A DNA stretch of 64,000 nt from Eucommia ulmoides. Lineage: Eukaryota; Streptophyta; Magnoliopsida; Garryales; Eucommiaceae. The notes beneath the pieces are model-generated. The model searched no databases. It had not been told where the DNA came from and was given only the letters and a program-made list of their open reading frames with translations. Where the stretch lies: positions 22,370,803-22,434,802 of the forward strand of contig CM028339.1 of assembly GCA_016647705.1 (NCBI GenBank). Reading direction: 5' to 3'. Position 1 is the stretch's first letter; the number at the start of each line of letters is the position of its first letter. Below, in pieces: positions 1-9,440 of the stretch. The translations under genes and the position numbers were made by a program.

Positions 1-135
1 AGCCAGTATTTAAACAGTCCCATTATAATTCAAAAACTACGTGACGAGGCCACTAAGATGGTACATAGTTCTTGGTCACCCCAGGAACTGTAATCTTCCA
101 TAGCATATCGTGGTTCTGGATTTAACCGGATGACC

Positions 136-371
136 GGTTCTTTGTCAAAACGTGTAAATCATTGAACATCAAAACATAATTTTATATATGAAGATTACTT
201 TCGTTAAACTGTTTTACCTTCGCAATTGAGTTTATAATTATGCACAAGTATCAGGTTCTTTGTCAAAACATGTAAATCATTGAACATCAAAACATAATTT
301 TATATTTGAAGATTACTTTCGTTAAACTGTTTTACCTTCGCAATTGAGTTTATAATTTTGCACAAGTATCA
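136..371. repeat. 118-bp tandem duplication
   Basis: Two adjacent near-identical copies, about 136-253 and 254-371, each start GGTTCTTTGTCAAAAC and end CACAAGTATCAG. They differ at only a few positions, so the duplication is recent. It lies downstream of the first G6PD exon on the minus strand, probably inside intron sequence of that gene. The rest of 1-784 shows no second G6PD exon that I could recognise, only AT-rich sequence. Confidence 0.9.
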
Positions 372-784
372 GGAATGAAACAATATATATATATATGAAA
401 GCCTAATAGCCTAGCGAATTATGAATCAAAACAATCTTTGTACAGTTAACACTGTCACACTAAATTTGACAATCCAAAACTTTTGATATAAATACTTTAA
501 ATTTGAAAAATTGTTAATACAAAAAGAGAGTTAAGGCATTACAATTATATTATAGTACATTATTTAATGTCATTAGTCAGCTGTGTCTCAAATTAGAGCC
601 TTAGGAATATCTTAGCAATAATTTGTCTAGTTGATACACACACAAAGGAAGAAGGAAAAAAATCCTATATTAGTGTACTACTTCTAAGAGCATATGAAAA
701 GTCTTGCTCTAGTATTAGAATTTAGGCGATCCAGACAAGATTGAACCAAATTCATAAAAATAAGAAAAGAAGAAGCATCCAAAC

Positions 785-958
785 CTGCCGGTAAAGATTG
801 AGTAGTGCCGGGAAAGTCTTTTTCTTGGCAAGATCACCGGAAGCACCAAGCACTATAATAGAGAGGCAGCCAGTCTCAGGAACATTCACATTCTCTCTTG
901 AGAAGGAATCACTTTTACTGGCAGTTCTTTTCCCGATGGGCAACCCATCTGATGCCAT
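785..958 (-). CDS. G6PD: Glucose-6-phosphate 1-dehydrogenase, cytosolic type, first coding exon (partial)
   Basis: This exon encodes the N-terminal 58 residues of a plant cytosolic glucose-6-phosphate dehydrogenase, which oxidises glucose-6-phosphate with NADP in the first step of the oxidative pentose phosphate pathway. The peptide has the plant-type MAS start, the PETG-LSI lead-in and the dinucleotide-binding motif [10 protein letters not shown] at residues 38-47, followed by [12 protein letters not shown] placed the start at 956-958 because plant cytosolic isoforms begin MAS; an upstream in-frame ATG at 980-982 adds eight unrelated residues. The exon ends in CAG followed by a GTTT donor at 784-781. 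No transit peptide is visible, which supports a cytosolic form. The family is about 515 residues long, so roughly 11 percent of the protein is here; later exons must lie beyond a long first intron, probably outside the window. Confidence 0.9.
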
Positions 959-1673
959 TTTCAAAGCTTGGAATATAGGCACTAGCTTAGATCACTCAAA
1001 TGGACAAGTATGACCAATTAGTCCTTCAGATCTGCTCACACATATACAGAGACGAATCATGAGGGAAACTTACAGGCAATTTAATTCTTTTCAAAGGCAT
1101 AGAAACAGTACGGAGAACAGTAAATAATTGTCAACTCCATTGATTAGCTCATATGTACGACCAGAATCACCATTTCAGGTCGGTTATTCTTTCACCAGGA
1201 AATCTTCAATAGCTTCGCATCCAACGTTGATCCGTGATGTGCCAGAGATATTGATTAAAGTAAATTCAAAAGACACATAGAAACAAACTAAATATGTGAA
1301 CACCTAAATCTATACCTTGATTTGTACGTACAATCGTAAACATAATTACTCATTAACAGCACAATTATGTGAATGATCGAAGCATGCGGATCAACGATCT
1401 CAAAGAAAACGGGAATTGTGAAAGTAACGCCAAACAACTGAGAAACTAGATTTTTGCATAAAGCATCTGAGTAAAACAAAATCAAATTGCTGCCAGAGAA
1501 CCGCATTTCTACTAGACAAGTGAAACAGGAAGAGAATGAAGAACATGTAGAGTATTGAGAGAGAAAACCTGAACAAAATTCAGATCATACTTTAGGCCGA
1601 ACTTGAAATTCAGAGTCAAATCTGGATGAAATGAAAGAAAGATGGAGCAAATTAAGGTGTGGGATAAAGTACC

Positions 1674-1880
1674 TTTCTGGATGCGATCTGTGGAAAGTAT
1701 AGAGGGAACGCCTCGCCTGAGTTTGTAGTGTTTCTGACTGAATTTGGATTTTCTACCTACCCCCCTCTCTCTCTCTTTCGCTCACTCTCTCCCCAACCTT
1801 TAGAAAACCATGTGTGATGCAACACAACCACGCGTCAGTGAGCGTGTGAGCGCGCGAGCGTTCAGATATTTAAGTCGCCG
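1674..1880 (-). promoter_or_regulatory. Probable G6PD 5' leader exon and promoter
   Basis: On the minus strand an AG/GTACTT donor falls at about 1674, consistent with a non-coding first exon spliced to the ATG exon across a leader intron. The leader is rich in GA on the transcribed strand (CT tract at about 1762-1795 on the plus strand), as in many plant 5' UTRs. Further upstream are a TTAAATATC element near 1866-1876 and CACGCG/CGCGCG clusters at 1828-1860. The transcription start is inferred, not seen. Confidence 0.4.
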
Positions 1881-2159
1881 TACGACTTGACGGACCCCAG
1901 AGTTGCGTGTATAATTACATGAAATTCCCTCTATTTCTATTGTTTACATTTTGTCCCCATAACTTTTTATCTTACTAGTTGATATTGATCAACTAATTTT
2001 TAATGGGGATTTTATTATTTAGTCCTCTATAGAGACCCTATAGAGGAATCAGACCCCCTGACATCATGTATTTAGGTTTTAGACCCCACAGATTTTGAAG
2101 TAAAAGGTCTTGTATTTTGGCCCTCTCTGTTAACGTTTATTTACGATTATACCATTTTG

Positions 2160-3180
2160 TCATATGCAATAAGACTAAAAACATGTAACAAGACGTTAAC
2201 GTTAACGTGAAATTGTTCAAGTAATGCATCTTGTCTATATTACAATAATATAATTGAATTTCACGTTAACATTTTTGCATTTCATGTTTTTTTTTTTTTT
2301 TTTTTGTGTGTGCACATTAATTCATTGTCCTTATCTATTTTGTGTGCATTTGCCTACGTTTTTTTTTCTCAAACATTGTCTATATTACAAAACTACGATT
2401 TGAATTTCACATTAACATTAACGCATTTCATTTTTTTTATTTTTTTTTTTGTGTGTGTGTATTCCACGTTACCACATCTTTCTTCATGTGTTTTGTGAAT
2501 TAACGTTAATGCATTTTTGACCATCGAACTGTAATTTTATCATTAACGTATTTTTTTATTTTATTTTTTTGGCTTGAATATTTAAAGTATTTTGCTTGAA
2601 TATTTATATTAACGTCCTGATCCATACTATTATATTGTGCACGTTAACGTTAATTACCATATGTGGCATTTTGTCCTTTTGACTTGCTGTGTGTTTAGGT
2701 TGGGTTTGCGTTAATGTTAATGCACCTTTTTTAGGTTCTCTTCTGTGTTAAAATTTTAACTTACCGCTTGTGATATTTGTCTTTTTTTTTTAGTTGGGTG
2801 TGCGTTAACATTAATGAACATTTTTTGGGTTTCTCTATGTTAAATGTCAAAGCATTTTGGTTTGTGTTAACGTTAATACACATTTTTCTAGGGTCTCTAA
2901 TGTTAATGTTATCGCATTAATGTTATCTAGAAACTCATATGTGATAAATCAAAAAGCACACACTAACGTTAACATTAATAGAACATTTTAACCTTATATA
3001 TTAACGTTAACGCATTCATATTGTCTGGACACTCATATGTGAAAAATTAAAAAGCACACACTGACATTAACGTTAAATGAACATTTTCACCACATATGTT
3101 AACGTTATCGCATCTATGTTGCCTAGACACCTATGTGTGAAAAAAATCAAGCAAACACTGACATTAACGTAAAAAATAAA
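2160..3180. repeat. TTAACG-rich degenerate repeat field, ending in three ~100-bp tandem units
   Basis: The palindromic string ACGTTAACGTTAA and close variants (TTAACATTAA, GTTAATGTTAA) recur over about 1 kb, separated by T-rich spacers. The last part resolves into three tandem units of about 100 bp at about 2900-3000, 3001-3096 and 3097-3185. Each unit has the order GTTAACGTTATCGCAT, then ACTCATATGTGA, then AGCACACACTGACATTAACG. No coding capacity is visible. The origin is unknown. Confidence 0.75.
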
Positions 3181-3532
3181 CACCCCTCCACTTCCACCAC
3201 CATTCATACGGCCACCATCATCACTGTCGGTACCATTTTCGAGCCAGATTTGAAAATTTTAAATTGAGAAAATTCAGATCTGAGTGTGAGAGAAAAGATG
3301 AGAGTGTCAATTTATTGGGAAAAAAAATTAAAAAATCAAAACTAAAACTAAAATATGAGGGTGAAAATGTAATTATAACACCATCATCTTCATCATCATT
3401 TTCAGGGGGAAAAACCTCCATTGTGCAAAGAGAGAGATTATAAATCAAACCACTGTGTTTGTTCTTATCACAAAAATTTGTTACTACAATCTGGAACATA
3501 GTTTAGTGAGAGATAAGAGAGAGAATCGAAAA

Positions 3533-3537
3533 CCCAC
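3533..3537. repeat. Target site duplication CCCAC (left)
   Basis: CCCAC directly precedes the left LTR end and is repeated at 8964-8968 directly after the right LTR end. A five-base duplication is normal for LTR retrotransposon integration. Confidence 0.9.
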
Positions 3538-4916
3538 TGGTAGCGGAATATTACGTCGCTACTTTTATCGTAAATGTACAGGTCAAGTTTTAATATAGTG
3601 GAAAGAGTAAGGTTTGTCTTATCCACAGGAATTGGATTAAATTGTCGTTAAGTACCGCGATTGTTACAACCTAATTTTATCTAGGCGATCCAATTTTTAG
3701 TTTTTTATAGAAATAATAAAACTAAACTAATTAAACTATAATACTAATATGATGTTTATGGGAATATATTATCTAGGGATTAATTTCGTTCACTCAAACG
3801 TGTTCGTTTTAGTCTAGTTTACATTAACGGTATTCAAATATATCCAACAATCTAGGTATCGAAAATTCACTCACTATCTCGTCCGAGTGTAAAATGAATG
3901 AATATACGACTTCGCGTCAATACCAATGTCCCCATCTAGCGTCTAAATGACACTGATCATATGAGTCTTGCCCCAATCTCACGGATTGCACACTTTCTAA
4001 TACTCTCCCAAGTCATTAGATCGTCGCGTTTGTTTAAACCCTAATCCGAATCCGAGGTTACCTTTCCCGAGTATTAAACCATGTATTCTTAAACCAACCA
4101 ATATATCATAACAAACATATAATATACGTAATAAAATGGTAAACACAATTAGGTAAAGATAAACAACCGTTAACAAAACATCGATTTATTCAAACCATGT
4201 TTTCATGAAGTACATCAAACTCTAGACAATATATGTTTATCTATACATAGTTATAACCAAATATTCAACAACAAATAAGCTAAATATGATTAAAACTACC
4301 AACCAAAGCTAAAAATAAAATAGAGACACAAGGGAGAATAGTCAAATCTGAAGAACAGGTGATTCCACGTACGCTAAGTCCGCTCTAATCTCATTTTCTC
4401 CTCTTCAAATGGATGATCCTCCTTGGTTGGTATGTCTTGGAGCTCTCAAGACACTCCCAAAAATATGCATCAAGTGTTGGGGAAGAAGGGATATCAAATG
4501 GGATCCAAAATATATACAAAATATTCCAAAATATCTTTGTCAGGTGATATCGGACCACTGTAGCGGTGAGAAATCAGTTGGCCACTGACATTTGACCACT
4601 GCAGTAGTGGGAAGCACTGCTGCAGCGGTGGCTTGGCAGAATGTTTTTGTTTGTTTGATCGCTGCAGCGGTGGGGCTCACCATTGCAACGATGGAAGGCT
4701 AGTGGCCCTTTGATACTCTTTGGCCATTTTGCTCACTTTTCTACTGTTTCTCCACCGACGTCCTACCGATTTGCTCAATTTTCAACCGTTTTCACCCCAA
4801 ATACCTAGTTTACATAAAAACAAATACAAACGAATTAAAACATATTAAAACATAATAAGAACACTCAAAAACTACCAAAATCGGTTTGAAAATATATAGA
4901 TAAATTTCACCTATCA
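3538..4916 (-). repeat. 3' LTR of the gag-only element
   Basis: This copy is directly repeated at 7576-8963. Read on the minus strand it begins TGATAGGTG and ends GCTACCA, giving canonical TG...CA ends. It contains a cluster of GC-rich palindromic motifs of the type CACTGCAGCGGTG at about 4555-4700. The polypurine tract of the element is probably the purine-rich TAAGTTTGAAGG next to it (4917-4931 on the plus strand, complemented). Confidence 0.9.
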
Positions 4917-6441
4917 AATACCTTCAAACTTAGAATTTTGTTAGTCCTAGAGCAAAAACTCACACTAAAATAAACAAACACAACATGTGAGTTTTGAATT
5001 CAACTAATCGACCAAAAGGTTTTCCCTCAACAACCCCCAATCAAATCAAGTTCAAGAATAAAACATACCATGTGGTGTTCTAGAATTTCAACACTCAATA
5101 TCAGCAAACGTCATTCTAGATCCATTCAAAATGTGTGTGTGAAAACTCATTATACAACTATCCAAACACCGGATTGGATTATTCACCAACTAAGCTCATG
5201 AACTTAAACCACAAAGGATTAGGATATCCATATGTCAGATTGGGTTCTACTCTCCACTAATGTAGGCTTGGAATTTTAAAAAGATCAATAAGATTTGATT
5301 CGATTTTTAGTAAATGGCCAAGGGTATATCAGGAATAGAAAATCGGTAAACATTATAACTCAACGATACACGAGGCACAATGTTTAGCGCTTAATTACAC
5401 TCGTAACTCCAAAAATAAATTTGGAACAACTCTGAACAAATATTTAAAAACGTTGTACTCACTTGTCAAAATAAACGAAAATAGTACTATATTTACATTT
5501 TTTTACCGCACCTCCAAACTTATTCAATTATTACAATATCACGAGCATGGAAATACAATAGAAAAATGACAAGTGAGTAATCGAATACCGAACCAATCAA
5601 AAGTTCGCCAAAACCCAACCGCTCACTTCAAGTAACATAAACAAATGCTAACTTGATTTCAACTCAAATTGTGCCTTAGGTTTAGTGACATAGGTTTGGA
5701 AAAAGTTTAATTGACCATGGTATTTGTTACGAGTTCAGAATTGAAACAGCTTATTGGTTTCGATAGGGAAATGAGGGGTAAACATATAGCATGGTAAGCT
5801 TTAAACGCTCAAGCGATCAAAATGAATATCTAAATCATGTCTCCTGAACTACCTCGCCTAAGATTTCGCCTCAAGTTTCGCCCAATCAGGTTCTAGAATC
5901 CCTAAAATTGCCATGAACTTGCTACTGAATAATCGGCGTCAAATCAATTGAATAGCCATAAAACGAGTCTACGTCATTCAATTTAGAATCCAAAATGACT
6001 TTTACCAAAATGAGATGCCAAGCACATAGAACACACATGAATGGGCATTACCGGTGACCTCGAAAAACAATTAGGGGATAATATCATCATTGGGTAACGG
6101 CCCAGATGAACTATAAAACTCAGCACACAACAACAACAACTACAAACACAAACATACTACACTAACTAAACAAACATGCATATATGAAAACAATTTAACT
6201 TAACTACGCAACTAACAACAAGAAAACATACTAAACATCCTAAACATTCCCCCCCAAACTTAAAATGGTCAGTGTCCACAATGACCCAATCATCAATATC
6301 AACAATTGAAATATAGCATGCCAAAGAAGGGGGTTTAGAACATGTACCTGGGAGGCGAGACAATCTCGCCTCCGAGTGGAGTCGGCGGTGATGCTCTAAT
6401 TTATTTTGAAAACTTGGGTTGCCTCCCAAGAAGCGTTTGGT
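4917..6441 (-). other. Non-coding 3' internal part of the gag-only element
   Basis: No pol-like reading frame is visible over 1.5 kb. A second purine tract, AAGTTTGGGGGGG, lies on the minus strand near 6249-6264. Internal purine tracts of this form occur in Athila/Tat elements. The segment between 6442 and about 6260 continues a protein-like frame of unknown meaning past a stop codon. Confidence 0.6.
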
Positions 6442-7464
6442 TTAATGTCCTCGGCTTGACACGGAGAAGGGATCGTCAAAGAGCAACTTCCGCCCATAAT
6501 ATGTGTCATACAACAACACATATGGGTCTTGGTTCAGAACGCCCTCAAGCTTGGAAAAATTTGGCATTAATTGGCCCGTGCTCTCAACTTGACTTGGTTC
6601 CGTCTCATGTGCTCGGTGGGCATGAAAGAATAGTACTAAAGGCGGCGAAGGACAAGTGAACCACATCGGATCCTTATAAATGTGATCATCTTGGATCGGT
6701 GGTGGCATCATAATGTGAAACTCAAATGGTGAAGAATCACAATCGTCGATCCATGCTTGGGTTTCCGTCTCATTGGAATCATCGCCATTGAACTTACCCA
6801 AGTTCCTCCCACTCGTATCCGATTCCTCTTGGTGGCTTTCACATATGGATGTGATTGCTATGTCTCTTAATGCCACCACTTCTAACTCAGTCTCAATGAA
6901 GTAAATAAGCTAACCGATTTGAGTTTCGAGGGACTTTACAGTCTCATCAATTTCAGCGCAAGTCGTTTCAATATTGTCAAGACGATCATCATGCTCATTG
7001 AGATGGTTATTCGTTTCCCTCCAGAAATCCTGAGTCTCCCCCATAAATTCAGCGAATATTTCTTCCAGGGTGGGAAAAGACTCCACATGTTGGTCCGGGG
7101 TGTCAATCCATGATGCCGAAATGGTGGAACTACTATCCCCCAAGATTTGGTAGCTTGTTGAATAATTCCAACTCTGAAAATCAAACTCTGCCATGTCTTC
7201 CAACAACCAATAGGCTTCGTCCGCGGTTAGTTGGTCAAAAGAGGTAGTACTGTTTCCTCCTTCCACCCAAGTTCTTGTTGCGACTAGTAACTCGTCAAGG
7301 AAGTTCAATAGTTGACACTCCCTCAAAAAACCATGACTGGGGAACCGAAATAGCAACTCCTTGTATTTATCCCAAGTACAATAAAACGGCTCGGAATCTT
7401 GTTGAAATAAATGAAATAGCACTTGTTGATCTAATATCTTCAAGTACCTCACAAGACAAAACAA
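6442..7464 (-). pseudogene. Retrotransposon gag-like reading frame with one in-frame TAG
   Basis: One minus-strand frame runs for 341 codons, interrupted only by TAG at 6910-6912. The N-terminal half carries a retrotransposon gag core (QQDSEPFY, then KELLFRFPSHGF, then DEAYWLLEDMA), as in Athila/Tat gag proteins. It ends in a coiled-coil-like stretch up to LETQIG; in related gag proteins the next residue is Gln, so the TAG probably arose from CAG. The gag start appears truncated: the match to the family begins only about 15 residues after the ATG. The downstream 145 codons (6442-6876) are acidic and unrecognised. The frame follows the PBS by about 90 bases, the usual position of gag. Confidence 0.8.
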
Positions 7465-7552
7465 ACTAAAAATAAAAATTATAAATAAAATAAATGTCTA
7501 AATTAAAATCAAGTTACTTACTCACAATATCAACAACAATCTAAAAGTCAAT

Positions 7553-7569
7553 CCCCGACAACGGCGCCA
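7553..7569 (-). other. Primer binding site, tRNA-Asp type
   Basis: The minus strand reads TGGCGCCGTTGTCGGGG, six bases inside the 5' LTR. Plant tRNA-Asp(GTC) ends CCCCGGCAACGGCGCCA, which pairs with this except for one position. It fixes the orientation of the element. Confidence 0.9.
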
Positions 7570-7575
7570 AAAATT

Positions 7576-8963
7576 TAGTAGCGGAATATTACGTCACTAC
7601 TTTTACCACAAGTGTACGGGTCACGTTTTAATATAGTGAGAAAAGTAAGGGTTGTCGTATCCATAGGGATTGGATTAAATTGTCGTTAAGTACCACGATT
7701 GTCATAACCTAATTTTATCTAGGCGATTCAATTTTTAATTTTTTATAGAAATAATAAAACTAAACTAATTAACTAATTAACCTATAATACTAATATGACG
7801 TTTATGGGAATATATTTTCTAGGGATTAACTTCATTCATTTAAATGTGTTCGTTTTAGTCTAGTTTACATTAATGGTATTCAAATATATCCGACAATCTA
7901 GGTATCGAAAACTCACTCACTACCTCTCCTGAGTGTACAGTGAATGAATATGAGATTTTGCGTCAACGCCAATGTCCTTTTCTAGCATCTAAACGACACT
8001 GATCACATGAGTCTTTCCCCAACCTTACGGATTGCACACTTTCTAATACTCTCCCGAGTCATTAGATCGTCGCGTTGTGTTTAAATCCTAGTCTGAATCT
8101 GGGGTTACCTCTCCCAAGTGTCAAACTCCATATTCTCAAACTAACCAATATATCATAACAAGCATATAATGGAAGTAATAAAATGGTAAACACAATCGAA
8201 TAAAGATAAACAACCGTTAACAAAACATCGATTTATTCAAACCATGTTTTCATGAAGTACATCAAACCCTAGACAATATATGTTTAGCTATACATGGTCA
8301 TAACCAAATATTCAACAACAAATAAGCTAAACATGATCAAAACTACCAACCAAAGATAAAAATAAAAGAGAGAAACAAGGGAAAATAGCAAAATCTGAAG
8401 AACGGGTGATTCTACATGCGCTAAGTCTTCTCCAATATCGTTTTCTCCTCTTCAAATGGATGATCCTCTTTGGTTGGTATGTCTTGGAGCTCTCAAGATG
8501 CTCCCAAAAACATGCATCAAGTGTTGGGGAAGAAAGGATATAAAATGGGATCCAAAATATCTTTGTTAGGTTATGTCGGACCGCTGCAGCGATGGGAAGC
8601 ATCGCTGCAGCTATGAGAAGTCAGTAGGCCACTAACATTTGACCGTTGCAATGGTGGGAAGCACCGTTGCAACGGTGGCTTGGCAGAATGTTTCTGTTTG
8701 TTTGATCACTGTAGCGGTGGGGCTCACCACTGCAGCGATGGAGGGCCAGTGGCCCTTTGATGCTCTTTGGCCTTTTTGCTCACTTTTCTACCATTTCTCC
8801 ACCGATGTCCTACCGATTTGCTCGATTTTCAACTGTTTTCACCCCAAACACCTGGTTTACATAAAAACAAATAAAAACGAATTAAAACATATTAAAACAT
8901 AACAAGAACACTCGAAAACTATCAAAATTGGTTTGAAAATATATAGATAAATTCCACCTATCA
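7576..8963 (-). repeat. 5' LTR of the gag-only element
   Basis: This is the second LTR, 1388 bp, directly repeating 3538-4916. It carries the same cluster of GCTGCAGC/CACCGTTGCAACGGTGG-type motifs at about 8580-8745, again with variation between copies. The element end at 8963 is fixed by the CCCAC duplication at 8964-8968. Confidence 0.9.
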
Positions 8964-8968
8964 CCCAC

Positions 8969-9440
8969 AATTCAAGAGAGAGAGAGTGAGAACGGGATTT
9001 GGACGACAGATCCGAGGCAATGATAGCAATGGCAATGGCAACGACGGCGAAGCAATAGGCAACAACGACAGGTCCGACCTCACAGAAGAACGACAAAGAT
9101 AAACAAACAGAAGATAATGAAGACGGACAGACGGCGAGCGGCGAATACGTACAAACGATAGACGACGTTGGACATGGTCAAACGGCGATGGGTGGACGAC
9201 GATAGATCGATGACGGCGCTGAACGATGCGCGACTGGATTTCTAGCAGATCTGGGCGTTCCCTTCTTTTGCCACTATTGTTCGACATTTCAATTGAGAGG
9301 GTTAGAGAGAGAGGGGGGGAGGATAGAGAGAGTTTGGACTCATTAGGGTTTGTGAGAGAGGTGAAAATAGATAGAGATGAACCACCTAGATATAAGCGTA
9401 TATAGGTCTTTTTAATAAAATAGTCAATGGTCAAAGGATC
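8969..9440 (-). other. GC-richer island at the insertion site, no recognised gene
   Basis: On the minus strand this stretch has a TATA-like TATACGCTTATATC near 9390-9405, a pyrimidine-rich leader with AAACCCTAAT, and then an open frame from about 9290 encoding a basic, low-complexity peptide. It resembles the 5' end of a transcript, with the LTR element inserted downstream. I recognise no protein family and the codon content looks like unconstrained sequence. Confidence 0.25.

Larger units (their letters stand above)
3538..8963 (-). mobile_element. Non-autonomous LTR retrotransposon (gag-only, Athila/Tat-like)
   Basis: A 5.4-kb element lies on the minus strand with two direct LTRs (7576-8963 as 5' LTR, 3538-4916 as 3' LTR), a perfect CCCAC target duplication and a PBS just inside the 5' LTR. 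The internal region of about 2.7 kb has one gag-related reading frame and no protease, reverse transcriptase, RNase H or integrase, so mobilisation would need a helper. The PBS TGGCGCCGTTGTCGGGG matches the 3' end of plant tRNA-Asp with one mismatch; this is typical of Athila/Tat-type Ty3 elements. The two LTRs differ at about 15 of their first 100 aligned bases, so the insertion is not recent. The family has the form called LARD or TR-GAG; the exact lineage is uncertain. Confidence 0.9.

Noticed and set aside
1..784. Second G6PD exon within the window
   Set aside because: I looked on the minus strand for the segment following NLYRQ (family GFLxPDExHIFGYAR) and found no match, only AT-rich DNA and a tandem duplication.
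3221..3499. 92-codon minus-strand frame left of the retroelement
   Set aside because: Phe/Ser-rich translation of AT-rich sequence, no family similarity, and no supported splice or promoter context.
7553..7569. Possible tRNA-Asp gene fragment
   Set aside because: Only the 17 bases complementary to the tRNA 3' end including CCA are present, at the position of a primer binding site. CCA is not encoded in plant nuclear tRNA genes.
8961..9434. 157-codon minus-strand frame beside the gag-only element
   Set aside because: Its upper boundary is set by composition, the peptide is Ser/Leu/Arg/Pro-rich without domains, and it runs into the LTR end. It is kept only as a possible transcript start region.
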